From Ulota crispa (lineage: Eukaryota > Streptophyta > Bryopsida > Orthotrichales > Orthotrichaceae): a stretch of 64,000 bases of DNA. Position numbers and translations under genes: made by a program. Location of the stretch: positions 3,536,501 through 3,600,500 of the forward strand of contig OY987246.1 in NCBI GenBank assembly GCA_963920765.1, read 5' to 3'. How positions within the stretch are numbered: the first letter of the stretch is position 1; every line of letters begins with the position of its first letter. A model generated the notes under the pieces. It saw only the letters and a list, made by a program, of their open reading frames with translations. It searched no databases and was not told the DNA's origin. Positions 34,144 to 46,775 of the stretch are shown here, in pieces.

Positions 34144-37100
34144 ATGGCGGGGGGCTACGGCAGTCGGACTCTGCCGAAGCACTCGTCGCTGCCAGGCTCC
34201 ACGCGCAAGGTCGGCCATTCGAAGCGAGGCCGCAACAACAAATCCTCGGCATCCCTCACGTGGTGGACATGGCTCGTACGACCGCGCACCTGCCTGACCG
34301 TCGTCTCGATCCTCTTCACGTTTCTGTTCCTCTTCCAGGGCGGCTTTGTGGCGTCTTTCCTGTGGGAGGGGAATAAGAGTGGTCCGAATCCGGGCAGGAG
34401 TATATTGCGCAAGAGCAGCGCGTCGAAGAGTAGTAGCCATCATCATGCCGTGGAGGAAGCTGTGGTCGACATCTCCATGAAGGCCTTGTATGATAAGATT
34501 GCGTTCGACGATCGCGACGGCGGGGTGTGGAAACAGGGGTGGGATGTCAAGTATGGAGGGAGCGAATGGGACGAGGAAGTGCTCAAGGTTTTTGTTGTGC
34601 CGCATAGTCACAATGATCCGGGATGGATTCGTACCGTGGAGGAATACTATCAGGAGCGCTCGCGGCACATTTTGGACACCATCGTTGCGTCGTTACTTAA
34701 GGTCCTTCTGCTTCTCCTTTGTTCTGCTCATTTGGAAAAATCGTAGTGTTATAGCCGAAGATCATAGCAATTTAATTTCTGTGCTCGATCCTGGTTCTTC
34801 CTTGACCACAGATCAATGTGGAGATGGCTTCGTGATAAGTGAGTGTGTGTTTTCAACGTTGGATCCCTTTCTGATTGAGTGTTTGAAAGGACGAGGCTTC
34901 ACTTGAGAAACTCCGTCACATCAATTAATGTCATTCAACAGAATGCGTTCGCTTTAAATAGTATTTCGAAGTGACAACAATCTCATGTATCACAAGAATT
35001 TCACACTGGTTGTGGAGATGTTTTTGTGTTCTTTTTGGTGTTTATTGAAGTGTTTGGAATTCGTGTATCCCTAACCCTAGGGACTAACACGACGGTGAGT
35101 GATTAGGAATACGTATGTTATACAACCCTAAGTGAAGAGGTTGAAGGTCTTGGAGGAGCACGTGTTTGCCTGTCTACGAAGAGGATTTTGTTGTTTTGAG
35201 TATTGAAGCGTTGATAAATTAACATGTTGATGATGTGGTGATTATCAGGATCCACGGAGGAAGTTTATTTGGGAGGAAATATCGTACCTTGAGAGATGGT
35301 GGCGAGACGCTTCACAACAATCAAAAAGTGATCTCATACGCCTGGCCAAGTCCGGACAACTGGAGATTGTGGGAGGTGGCTGGGTGATGAACGATGAAGC
35401 GAATTCGCATTATTTCGCGATCATTGAGCAGGTTTTTGCTCTGACAACAATCACATTGTTGCTACTGTTAAATGAATCTATGAGTTTCTCTCTTGTTTTT
35501 GGTTTGAAATGTGAAGCTATTACGGCAATCCAATTGATTGTTGAATTTCGAAACTTAGTTAAAAAAGCTTGTTGTAGGCGAGGAATTTCTTGTTGTGATA
35601 TTCAATGTGCATGCTGGTTCCAGATGACAGCTGGTAACTTGTGGCTTCTAGACAACGTGGGGGTCGCACCAAAGAATGCATGGGCGATTGATCCGTTTGG
35701 ACATTCACCGACGATGGCATACCTTCTTCGGCGAATGGGCTTCGAGAATATGCTGATACAAAGAACTCACTACGAAGTGAAGAAAGAGCTGGCTTGGAAT
35801 CAAAATCTAGAGTTTAATTGGCGCCAAAGCTGGGACTCGGATAATTCGACTGACATTTTCTGTCATATGATGCCTTTCTATTCCTACGATATTCCACATA
35901 CTTGTGGTCCTGAGCCAGGAGTTTGTTGCCAGTTCGATTATTGGCGAATCCCTGGGAAGGCTGGATATTGTCCCTGGAACAAGCATCCGCAAACTATCAC
36001 GTCGGAGAATGTAAAGGAACGGGCAGAGCTTTTGTTGGACCAATACCGAAAGAAATCGATTCTATACAGGTCAAACACTCTTCTCGTGCCCTTGGGTGAC
36101 GACTTTCGGTATATTGAGATGGCAGAAGCAGACCTTGCGTTTGAGAATTATCAGAGAATCTTTGACTACGTCAATTCTCATCCGAATCTGAAAGCAGAGA
36201 TGCATTTCGGAACCCTTGAGGACTATTTCAGTACACTGAGAAAGGAAGTGAGCAAGAAAAGTAGCGTGGACGAGTCAACGAATAGCCCTCTGAGCGTGCC
36301 TGGGTTCCCATCTCTTGCTGGTGACTTTTTCACTTATGCAGATATACACGAAGACTACTGGAGTGGTTATTACGTTACTAGACCGTTTTATAAAGCAGTT
36401 GATAGGGTTCTCGAACAAACACTTAGGGCGGCCGATATCCTCTTTGTGCTCGCTAAGGCGTTCCGTGGGAGTGAGCGTTCGGCTTTATCTGGTGATGTGC
36501 TTGAGCGGCAACGACGAAACTTGGCCCTTTTCCAACATCATGATGGGGTCACAGGCACGGCAAAAGACCATGTGGTTGTGGACTACGCCAATAAAATGCA
36601 CGATGGAATTGTGGAGCTTGAGGCCTTAATGGCTGCTAGCGTTGGGGACATTTTAAGTCCAAAATCGAGCTCGACGCCACATCCCTTCAAGTCTGTCGAA
36701 CTGAGAAAAAGTTACGATAACTTACCTGTGAATAAACTGGTGGAGGTCAAGAACTTCGAAGTTCAGCGTGTTGTATTCTATAATCCTTTGGAAGAGACTC
36801 TTCAACAGGTAAGTCATGTTCGGGGCACAGAGTTTACGTTTCTTAATCTCAAGCTGATGAACGATCCGCAAAAACGCACGAAACTTTATGACATATTTGT
36901 TTTTGGATGATGAAGGTTACTGCAATGTTGCTTCTGTATAATCTGAAGGATGCACAGGCAATAGAGTGCTCATTCGTAGACAGAAAGTCTCAAAACTTAA
37001 TATCTTACACGAGATGTTGGGTACCATGTGCAGGTGGCCACGGTTATGGTGGATAACCCTGGAGTTTGTGTTTTTGATTCCTCTGGCAAATCCGTCGATA

Positions 37101-38602
37101 GCCAGTTAAGCCCAAACTGGGGTACAGGTGTCACTGTCTCCACCTCGTCCAAGAATCATCGACTTCACTTTCATGTGAATGTAGCTCCCTTGGGATTGGC
37201 CACTTACCTCATCACTGCTGAAACTGATAACTGTGACACAGCTTCCTTAGCAAGCTTATCTGTCTTCAATGAACCCAAGGACTTCACATGCCCGGAACCC
37301 TACCTTTGCTCATACCATAAAGATGCCCCTGAAAAAGCCTCAATAAGCAATGAAGAACAGACGCTAATCTTCTCAACTCGGACGGGGCTACTGATGAGTC
37401 ACAGATCCTCGGGTGGAATAGAGTTGCCCGTTGAGGAGGAAATTGCCATGTACACTAGTTCCGGAAGTGGAGCGTACTTGTTCCATCCTTCAGGAGAAGC
37501 CACGCCAGTTGTGAAGGCGGGTAGCCTTCTTCTCCTCTCACGAGGGCCTCTATTGGAAGAACTTTATACAGTGCCGAAGTTTGACACACCCGCACCTTTG
37601 GTTCGGTCGGCGCGTCTTTATTCTGGCAAAACTGTGCAAGCTGCTGCAGCCGAGTTCGAGTACTACGTGGATTTTGCGAGAAACGAGTTCAACGACCGGG
37701 AATTAATCACTAGATTCAAAACTGAGCTCAACAACAAGCGTCTTTTCTACACCGACTTGAACGGATTCCAAACCATGCGGCGCGAGACGTACACGTACAG
37801 CAAGATACCCCTGCAGGGAAACTATTATCCCATGCCATCACTAGCGTTTTTGCAGTGCCCTGGAGGAAGGCGATTCTCGATTCATAGTCGGCAGGCCCTT
37901 GGAGTGGCGAGCCTGAACAAAGGCGAGCTTGAAATCATGCTAGATAGGAGATTGATACACGATGATGGTCGTGGCCTTGGGCAGGGCGTCATGGATAATC
38001 GACCTTCTCGTGTGGTATTCCAGTTATTGGTCGAACGGAACGTTTCTGTTAGCACGACAGCGGTTTCAGATCTCGCTTCCAAGGTGCCATCTCTCCTCTC
38101 TCACCTTGTCAATGCTCAACTCAATTACCCAGTGCACGCGTTTTTCGACACTCCGCAACCATTTACAAGCATGCAAGCCACAACGCAAAGCCACATGGTC
38201 GGCTCCAGTTTTTCACCTCTGCGAGCTGACCTCCCTTGCGATCTTCACATGGTTACTATGAAGTTACTGCGTCCAGCTCAACTTTCTTCTGATGAAAACC
38301 TCAGTCACGGCGTTGTCTTTCATCGAAGGGGTATGGACTCCAGTTATCCCATGAATGGACTGAAGTGCGAGATAACGGAGAAGAAAACTTTCGACCTCTT
38401 CACCCTTTTCTCATCTCAGGTTGACATCACAAAACTACGAAAGGCGTCGCTTTCATTTCTCCACAATGACGGGTCACAGGTGTCGGCACAAGGAGATGCG
38501 GCTCATCGAAAGCTTGGCTTAGGAGCACGTTCTCATGGACCAGTCGACCTCAACCCCATGGAACTCCAGGCTTACAAGTTTGACTTGAAATCAGTGGGGT
38601 AA
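34144..38602 (+). CDS. Golgi alpha-mannosidase II (GH38)
   Basis: Exons 34144-34701, 35249-35431, 35624-36808 and 37034-38602 join in frame to about 1,164 residues, the usual length. The enzyme trims two mannoses from GlcNAcMan5GlcNAc2 on the way to complex N-glycans. It is a type II membrane protein: a short basic cytosolic tail, then a transmembrane anchor near residues 55-76 (TVVSILFTFLFLFQGG). Catalytic features are VVPHSHNDPGW (zinc His and Asp), WAIDPFGHSPTM (nucleophile Asp, zinc ligand), LGDDFRY (probable acid/base region) and FQHHDGVTGT (zinc His). The C-terminal half carries the usual beta-sandwich domains, including DLNGFQ and YYPMPSLAFLQ. Plant counterparts are called GMII/HGL1. 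All key residues are intact. A chromovirus sits directly upstream. Confidence 0.96.
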
Positions 38603-39177
38603 ATCAATATTAAAGGGTTGGAGATGCGCCCATCTCAAGTGCCTCATATGTCAATTGGCGAACTCGACAGCTATCTCGATTTGGCCTTCGGCGTGATTTT
38701 ATTGAGGACGCCGTCACCAGGTAAGCACGTGTAACCGAAGGCCTGGTCACACTTGATTCTAGTACCGTATTGAGAGAAACATCAGCACTAACCATGAGGC
38801 CACCAATTAATTATGTGAGTAGGTGCTCCTATGAGCACAGCTTTGTAACTGCAGTTCTTTCGCTAGCAAGCAGATTTTCTGCTATTAGAGGCTCTATTGA
38901 TTGAGGTGAACGGCCTGTCTGATTGAGAGTATTGTAGAGAGTTGTGGGGGGCAGAGGCAGGTTACGAGCTTACGTTGGCTATCTCCAGGTATGGAGGTAT
39001 TTTGAGCAAGTTTGTAGAAGTGGACGGTGCTAACCAACGTCGTATATCTGAAACTAAACACTTGAGGTAGCTAAACGTTTGTATATAAATCTGAATTTAT
39101 ATCAGGGAGGTTTTAATCTCGAGGCTATTCGATTAACTGAGTTCAATCAATTGATCAGATGGTCAGGCTCTTCTATG
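38603..39177. other. 3' flank of mannosidase II, nothing recognised
   Basis: Probably 3' untranslated region and spacer. No frame of interest. Confidence 0.5.
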
Positions 39178-39179
39178 TA

Positions 39180-39809
39180 CAGTCGGGTAAACTAATCTTA
39201 CGAATTTTTTCGCAGTGAAATTTCAGCCAACAGTTCAGCAACTTTAAGGAACCATATTTTCCTCAAAAATTGTTCAATTTTGAAACTGCAAATTGCATTG
39301 GAATCACACAAAAGAGTATTACATGATTTGATAAAAATAAAAACTTGAAATTTTACAAATGATAAAAAAGTCTGGCTACTTCCTATATTGTGTCTACCAT
39401 CTAGTACTTCCACCTCTTGCAGAAATCATTGCTTGAATTGATTGGGCATACTTGTAATAAGAGTTTCTAGTTGCTCCATGGATACCTCATCCCATACTCT
39501 TTGAATGATGTGTATCATTTCTTGCTTGTTCTTTGGTCATTGGTGGTGGCGTAGCTCAATCAAATTCAAGTGATGATTTTGGCAAGAGGTGGAAGTACAC
39601 TATATAGGAAGTAGCCCAATTTTTTGTATCATTTATAAAATTTCAGATTTTCTTAAAAATCAAATCATGTAGTACCCTTTAGTAGTATTCCAAAACAATT
39701 TTTGGTTTCAAAAATGGACAATTTTTGAGGAAGTTATGACCTTTGGAAGGTCCTGAAGTTGGCTGAAGTTTTATTGCAAAAAAATTCGTAAGTTTATTGT
39801 ACCCGACTG
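39180..39809. mobile_element. Tc1-like deletion derivative (630 bp)
   Basis: Ends CAGTCGGGTA (left) and TACCCGACTG (right) are inverted, flanked by TA (39178-39179 and 39810-39811). Similarity of the two arms continues for about 230 bp with mismatches. CAGT ends and TA duplication are typical of Tc1. The centre holds a decayed transposase C-terminus on the minus strand. Confidence 0.9.
39394..39572 (-). pseudogene. Tc1-type transposase C-terminal remnant
   Basis: On the minus strand LNLIE (cf. the SPDLNPIE motif of Tc1 transposases) is followed after one stop by a helical stretch ending VWDEVSMEQLETLITSMPNQ. After a one-base shift it continues AMISARGGSTRW and a stop. The pattern SMP-x2-6-xAVIxAxGGxTxY/W is the characteristic Tc1 C-terminus. 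At least one stop and one frameshift break it, and the catalytic DD region is absent. Confidence 0.85.
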
Positions 39810-39811
39810 TA

Positions 39812-40872
39812 CTGTAGGTAGAACTTGTTATGAAGTGCTTACCATGGTCTATTTACTGTCCGAGTAGATTCTAAGATGCTAAAAACGGTGCTAAAGTGAA
39901 TTCCTATCTGATTGTGTGAATAACTATCACTTCGTGTATGTCTCATCCAATCTTTCGAGAACGTAGAAAATTTGACATGGGTTTCATGTTAGAGTATGTT
40001 ACAAGATGTTATTATCCATGTTTATTTGGCATGATGCTATGGCAGCAATTGACAGAGATTTCCAAATGACATGTACTTGTTATTTGATTTTACCTGTTGC
40101 ATGTTGGGTAGTTGTACCTTTTTGCATTTGTGCTCAAGTTGTAGCAACCGCAATTCAGCAGCAATGATCTGGGGTTTTACATAATGAGAGGCTCCAAGAG
40201 ACTAATTTGGCAAATTAGATCTTTAAACATTAGTGTGTTTGTTGATTTACAATTTGACCTATGATGTTGTTAACTAGGGTGTTACTAGGGTGGATAGGAT
40301 GAGATGACAGTTCCTTATTGCATGTGAGTATCAGTTTTCTATCATCATAGCTACCATTTCAAAGGTAAATTTCAAATAATCTATAGCATACACAAGTTTA
40401 GGAAATAAAAGTTGAATTTGGTCTCAACAGATATTAAACTCAAAACTTTGGTTCTTACATATAGGTTACAAAATTCTAGGAGTTAAACTAAAGCTTGTCA
40501 ATGTATTAAGTGAACAATTGGGTGTTTTGTCAGAATTGTTTGATGCTCCTTGCAAGCATTCAAAAGACCAAGGCTTTAGTATAACATTTATATTATGTAA
40601 TTGTGTGTTTCATCTTTTGTAGCTTTATTCAATTTAGTAGGATTTGCCATGATATCTACATGGGTTTATGTCTTGATTGAAGCTCACAAACGTTTCAAAA
40701 CTTGAAACATTTGCAAAAAAACTTTAGCTAGCCACCATTAAAGTGAACAATATAGATTATTTAAGAGTTTTGAAGTTTGATACAACTCTATTTAAGCTAT
40801 ACTTTGAGGAGACAATGAATTTGCATGAGATTTCTAAATTATGGTTGGAGTATTGGAATATCATGTTCTATC
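39812..40872. other. Intergenic, nothing recognised
   Basis: AT-rich, with short frames only. Confidence 0.5.
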
Positions 40873-40876
40873 TTAA

Positions 40877-42017
40877 CCCTTTAACGACCACACCCATTTT
40901 CACAAAATCCATTGAAAACAGGGGTTGTAAACTTAGATTTGGAATTGACCCAAATATGGACCCATTTTCAATAATCCAACTGTACAAAGGGGACAAATGG
41001 GAAATATACCTTGTTTACTTTAAAGCACCAAAATTTCAGCTAGATCTACTGTTGGAGGTGAAATATTATAATGATTGAGTGAGCCGTATGCAGAAAATCT
41101 CTTATGTTTCATTCTTGTTTAGTTTTGAATGTTAACCTTTCATGCAAGCTTTGATTGAGAAGAGCCTTACATTTCTAGAAAACAGGGTTTCCCACCTTTC
41201 CAATAAGACTAGTTTCACACAAAATAGACAATAATAGCAATCACAAAGTGTAGCTAAGTGGACAAAAAGGGTCAAAAATCCCACTTTCTTTGCTACCCTA
41301 AAACGGTTCTACAAGAAATTTGATAATTATTCTAAAAAATCAATTAAGAATTGGCCTTAAATGTAGGATGACAAATTTTAAAGCCAAAATGACAACAAGA
41401 ACATTTCAGTAGATCTTCAAATACTACAATTATACCACTACCGTATATGAAAACAATACAAGCATATTTCTTAAGCAATTTGAATTTTTTTAGAGTTGTG
41501 CAATTGAAATTTGACTTTCTTCTTGTATACTTGATGTATTGTGTTGTTGTTTTGATCCATCTTTGACAAAAATTGGATATATATTTTGAAGCCGTGCCGT
41601 ATAAACACCATTATTTATCAACTCACATACCCAATTGCATTGTTATTTTGTAGATGGATGCAAAATTCTTGTGATCACATGCGTACTTCAAGACCAAATT
41701 CCAAGTTATTGAGCAATTTCAACCTACAGGCCAAAAACCACTCCCAACGACCAAAATATGGTCGCGTGGTCCTTGACCCTTAAAAGACCGCTCTACATAT
41801 TGCATAATAAATACGTTGCCATATAATTGGCATTTGCTACCAATAAAAAGTTTTGATTTGAGATCTTGACTAGCTCACTAGAACCGCATTGATCTATATT
41901 CTAACATTCTTTGTTGATCTCAAATGTAATAAAGGTGTGGATGCATTCCAAATACAAGAAAATACTAAATACTGTATTGGCCGCAAAGGGCTCCTCGGTT
42001 GTTTAAGGGTTAAAGGG
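40877..42017. mobile_element. TTAA-flanked element family P2, copy E, interrupted by H3
   Basis: Left end CCCTTTAACGACCAC follows TTAA (40873-40876). The right end is split by H3: GTGGTCCTTGA before, TTAAAGGG after, then the outer TTAA (42018-42021). Net length is about 904 bp, the same as copy F (908 bp). Long internal identity to F includes GAGTGAGCCGTATGC and the following ~150 bp. Non-coding. Confidence 0.88.
41777..42009. mobile_element. Short TTAA-type element family H, copy H3 (233 bp), inside E
   Basis: An inverted copy of H1/H2 (ATTTGCTACCAATAA, ATTCCAAATACAAG). It is flanked by TTGA (changed TTAA, 41773-41776) and TTAA (42010-42013). Ends are CCCTTAAAAGACCG and GGTTGTTTAAGGG. Confidence 0.85.
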
Positions 42018-42021
42018 TTAA

Positions 42022-43904
42022 AGCTGTAGGTGCTAAGACATTTACATACACAAGGATAGTATGAAATTGCATGACAATGTTACAAAAGGCCTTCCAACAA
42101 GAAGTGTGTGACAATCTATGTGCAAAACAAAACATTGTAGCATTCAACTATGTATCATGGATACTAATGGCATAATACATACTACTTGTAAATTTTATCA
42201 TCTAAATAGATTGGTAAATTTCTTAAACAAGAGAAAGTAGGAGGAATAGAGTGAAGGAAGCTCAACTTGGCAAATTCAAAACTTTGTCTTACAAGAGATG
42301 GTAGAAAACAACTATGCATTGCATAGTTTTTAGACAAGATTGAAAGATAAACAAACCTCTTGTCCTTAATCATTTGTTGGAGCTCTTATTCACTTACATA
42401 AGGACGCAAAGGGTCCTTTGATATCAATTCATAGACGTCAAAAGAAGTGGAGAATTGACTCAATGGAAGGGCAAGCTGACATTGAAAAAATAAAATGAAT
42501 ATGGGCACTCTTACTTGATTTTGAATACTTGCATGTAGTCAAGGTTCTACTTGAAACATTTAATGCAAAAACTAAAACCATACACAAGATTAAAGACGGT
42601 TCTAACATAGTGGCAAGCTCTTCAATTGTCAAGGGACCAAAAACATCAAAAGAAAATGGACTTGTGCATTCTTTTACACATGCAATATTGAACATGCAAG
42701 AAGAGACCAACAATAATGTTTGCCAAGTGCAAGAAACTACAAGATTGCAAAAACTTGAAAGTAGCAAGAAGGGGAAGGAGATAACTTATTTCAAAAACCC
42801 CTCCCTTAGGTTTGCAAGGAGATTGAGGCAACAAGGCATTTGTAAATTGACTACCATGAGGTGGAAATGCAAATTGGGAGTACTATTAGTAGAGACCTTT
42901 ACCCAACATTGCAATTAATAGGGAAAATCTAAACCATATCTATCAAAATTCCATGAGGACAATATCTAAGTAGCAAGGCCTTTTAGGAACACTAAACTTG
43001 CATAATTTTGATCCACATTATTACCTCAAGGACAAAAATAATAACTTTGTTGTGAGAGGTTGCTTCTACAACAAAACATGTTTCATCATGATAAAATTTG
43101 TGCTAGATCATGCTTGTCTTTGACAATATGAATTTTTTATTTCAAAAACCATATTCTGAAATTTTGCTGCGATAAGCTACAACCATGTTGAAATTGTAAC
43201 AAAACATATACAATTAAATTTTTAATGTTAGATTTTAAAAAAAAATCATACATTGGAATAGAAAATGCATTTAAAAATCTTCGTATGTTTGTAAGAGTCA
43301 AAGTCAACTGAAACCATTTCCAATTCCAAAAATTACACAAATATGAAGAAATTTGAAAACATATATTCTACAAAGAACTTCACTACATTCATGCAACCTT
43401 GTAAATAGTCTAAAAATTATTCAAATGATAAGAGCTTTTTCCCACAAATCAACATAACAGCCATAAATTTAAAATGAAAAAAGTTCTAAATTTGTTTTCC
43501 CACTTCTAGAGTAGATAGAGTTTGACTTAGGAAAATCCATAATTTAATTGAAAGACCAAATAAACATTAAGCTTGAGGAGGATGTTAGAAAACTAATACG
43601 ATACTTTTCAATTTCTGCAAATGAAGTTTGTTTGATAAGGTACAATTGGACATTTGTCTAGATTGCGCTTCTTTCTATTTATTACTTTGAAAATTTGTTT
43701 AGAAAGTACCAAGATCATTATAAGCCCTTATCATCTCCAATGATGGTATATAAAATTCACACTGAAGAAGCTCTTATAAGTCCAAAAGTTACGATACTTG
43801 TCATAAATCTTCCACTTCTGTCAAACTCATTTTAATTGCATTTTTCATGTAGCTCAAAAGAGTGCAAAATTGAAAATCCAAAAGGAAATTTGATAATGAT
43901 ATAT
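42022..43904. other. AT-rich intergenic stretch without a supported gene
   Basis: The longest open frame (42529-42918, 129 codons) has no recognisable domain and an intergenic-like composition. I do not annotate it as a gene. Confidence 0.5.
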
Positions 43905-44205
43905 GTGCAAATATTGCGTTTAGGTTGCCCCACACTAATTTCTCGACATTTTTCACTATATAAATATTTATTGTTGCTAGAGTGTTTTCATCAAAATTTA
44001 CTGCAATGAACAATATTTAAAGGGCCTAGCAACAACAATGAAGATGCAGAAAAACAAACTAGCAGCATTTGAGTCAAAAACCATGTGAAATCCAAGTATC
44101 TAGAGAGTTGCATGTGCCTCCACGTTGAAAGTGATGAGTCATTAGGTAACTTACCAGGGTAAGGCAACCTAATTGTCAAGGCAACCTAAATGCAATATTC
44201 ATTAC
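43905..44205. mobile_element. TA-flanked MITE, copy 3 (decayed)
   Basis: GCGTTTAGGTTGCCCC at the left and AGGCAACCTAAATGC at the right, with the subterminal AGGTTGCC duplication now on the right, show an inverted copy of the family seen at 1524. Outermost bases have diverged, so boundaries are approximate and no intact TA pair is visible. Confidence 0.75.
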
Positions 44206-44538
44206 AGTGAGTACAAGCAGTCACGTAGATAAGGCGATATTAAATAGTTCGGACACATAACAAAAAGATGAAATACTGAAAATTTTATGATCATTTTACC
44301 CCAGCGAGTTAACTGACAATAGAAAGCTTTTGTCAGTAAGTGTCCCGGAAGAAAAGACTGACACACGAGATCAACCCATAGATAAAAGACTTCGATACGA
44401 AGAAATGAAAAGCACTTGAAAATAGAATCAGATATCAGCTTTTTATAGCTTGATTATTACCAAAACAATCGTATCCTTGACCAAGACTCAACCAAGGTTT
44501 CATTCTCTGCACCAAAACAATACCTTAAGCAATACGAC

Positions 44539-45213
44539 TTATGTCGTTGGGATCTTCATTTTCTTCCCCGTCCTTCTCTCGGGTGCAATGTAGGTATGAC
44601 ATTTCGTCATGTACTTCTCCCAGGGCACACAAAGCTCTTGAACGGGATAGATTCCACGAAACCAAGCCACGGCGTTGATGGGAACAATCCAATCGGTACT
44701 CCATGCATCCTTTTCCAAATCATACACAGCTCCATTGAGATGCCCATCACCCATCCTTTTAATAATGATTCGGCTTTCATGCGATGCAGCATGCACAAAG
44801 TCGAAGGACTTCACCTGAAAAAGGGCATTCAACATATTCTCCGGCATCTTGGTCACGATCACCCAGCTTTTGCTTTGAGACTTGTATTCCAATATCTCAA
44901 AGGACTTCCACCACCGCTCCAGAGGGTTGTAGTTCGCAGACAGTGCTAATAATCGGTGATGATGCCACTTGGGCCATACTGTGTCGCCCTGGTTGTAAAT
45001 TGGCCAGAGGGAGCTGAAGAGAGGACGCGTTGGGCATAAACAAACACACCTGGAGTTATGATACATAGAATACATATCTGCCGTGCTACCCTGCTGCGTG
45101 CTTTGTGACGACAGTCCACAGTAGTCCCGATTCTCTCGACAATGGTTCCTGTTCTTGCTGGCAAACATCTGCCGGTAGTCCGTTGTCAACATGATTCCTG
45201 AATCGAGAAGCAC
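44539..45213 (-). CDS. Hypothetical protein, kelch-like C-terminal region (uncertain)
   Basis: A frame of 224 codons, the longest around here. Its C-terminal half has WKSFEILEYKSQSKSWVIVT, then FDFVHAASHESRIIIKR and VYDLEKDAWSTDW, which resembles the kelch-repeat part of plant F-box/kelch proteins (YD...W spacing). No F-box is visible. Upstream on the same strand short frames (45349-45534) may be another exon or decay. The first ~70 residues look unlike the rest. It could be a real two- or three-exon gene or a relic. Confidence 0.4.
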   Translation of the reverse strand: MLLDSGIMLTTDYRQMFASKNRNHCRENRDYCGLSSQSTQQGSTADMYSMYHNSRCVCLCPTRPLFSSLWPIYNQGDTVWPKWHHHRLLALSANYNPLERWWKSFEILEYKSQSKSWVIVTKMPENMLNALFQVKSFDFVHAASHESRIIIKRMGDGHLNGAVYDLEKDAWSTDWIVPINAVAWFRGIYPVQELCVPWEKYMTKCHTYIAPERRTGKKMKIPTT

Positions 45214-46775
45214 AACGCAGAAAATGTTGCGCTTGCTCCGTCAATTGACCAAAGTTGCGTTGTAACTACAAAAAAAATCGGAGTAGGTGGATGCCAAATA
45301 TTGACCAGCAACCTGTATACTAGAATAACAATCTCTCTGAAGAAGTCGTCAGGTAAACGAGAGGTCATAGCTCAAGCAGATGATTCGTAGCAACTTATTC
45401 AAGTCATAATGCCTTCTCTTCGACCTTGAAACATCCATCCACCAGCTGATGGAACCGGAGAAGGCACAAAAATCCTGCATGCAGATGTATGTCACACAGG
45501 TCAGCCCTGCGTCACAGTTAATCTCTTTACTCAAAGGAGAGATCGGCTGTAAAAAGAAAGGAGGCGAAAAGCCTTGTCAGATGCAGATTTCAAAGGACAG
45601 AACACTTGCTCTCAGATCCAGAAGGGTGTGGGTTTAGTGCGAGGGTTGCCCTTGGGGTCCAAAGGTTGTCTGAATCATCTTCTAAGTATGTGCTTCTACC
45701 ACACGGGGAAAAACAATGGCAGTTGAGAGAACAGAAAAAGAACAGAAAAAGTCCAATAATTCCGCCTACACATTCCACAGTCTAGACCTTAAAAACTGCT
45801 GTTGTGCCACAAGAGCTGAAAGTATTTTCATTACATCATACTCCCTTTGTGTCACAAAGAACCCCATGTTTGAGAATTTGTGAGAGATTAAGAAATATTA
45901 ACAACAAATTGTAATTGAAAGTTATTGGATATTAGGTTTAAACTATTCCAAACACAATTTTAATTTTTTTTAGAATTAAGGTTTTCTAAAAAGGAAGGAA
46001 ATAAGTGCCAAAGTTTTGAGATGTCCAGTGTTTTGTTATTGTTGCCAATAATTAGTAAAATGATTGATATGAAGTGTGTCAGTGCAATTGTAAGTAAAGG
46101 ACAAGTTAACCTAGTTGCCGAAGTTGTCCCATCTATTAAAAAACCAAATCTTATTGTTGATATTGTTGGGATCCTAGCTTAATGATAGGCACAATTTGCA
46201 AACAAAAATCACTAAATCAAGTTTGTAATGCTAACATTAGCAATCAATGAGCATGAAAAGCCCAAAAAATATCACCAAACATGCCAAATAGTTAATTTTC
46301 ATTTTAGAGATAAGCGTAGGTTTTTTCTTAAGCAAAAATCAAGTCAATAGACAAACAAGGGTTTTTTTTTTTAACAAAAACTAAGTCAAAATACGGGTTT
46401 TTTCAAAAACAGAGGGAGTAATATGAAATCGACAAGGTAAACTAGAGCTCGCACCTGACTTCGAATTGTGCAATGTCGGCTACTTCATCAAAGCAGCGTC
46501 AACACGATGAGCATATCCTCTGGACGCTGCCGCTCGTGAATCAACTGCACACTCTTTTAATCATAAAACTTCGCCAATGAAGAAGCATTGCAAACCGATT
46601 GCATTCACTTTCACAATACTGCAATCTTCATCGTCTTGTTCCGCTTGCGTACTTGATCAGGGTTCCGCAACGAAGCTAGACATCTTATTTTCAGAATGCT
46701 ACAGACATCTGGTGAACACTTGAGCTGAACTCATTGATTTTTAACCTGGCAAGAGAGGTTAATTGGAATCTATAG
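45214..46775. other. Intergenic, nothing recognised
   Basis: Short frames only. The 3' untranslated region of the DNAJC17-like gene should occupy the end near 46500-46775. Confidence 0.45.

Noticed and set aside
34108..34668. 186-codon minus-strand frame opposite mannosidase II exon 1
   Set aside because: Antisense shadow of a well-supported coding exon.
42529..42918. 129-codon open frame as a gene
   Set aside because: No domain, AT-rich intergenic composition, no splice or promoter context.
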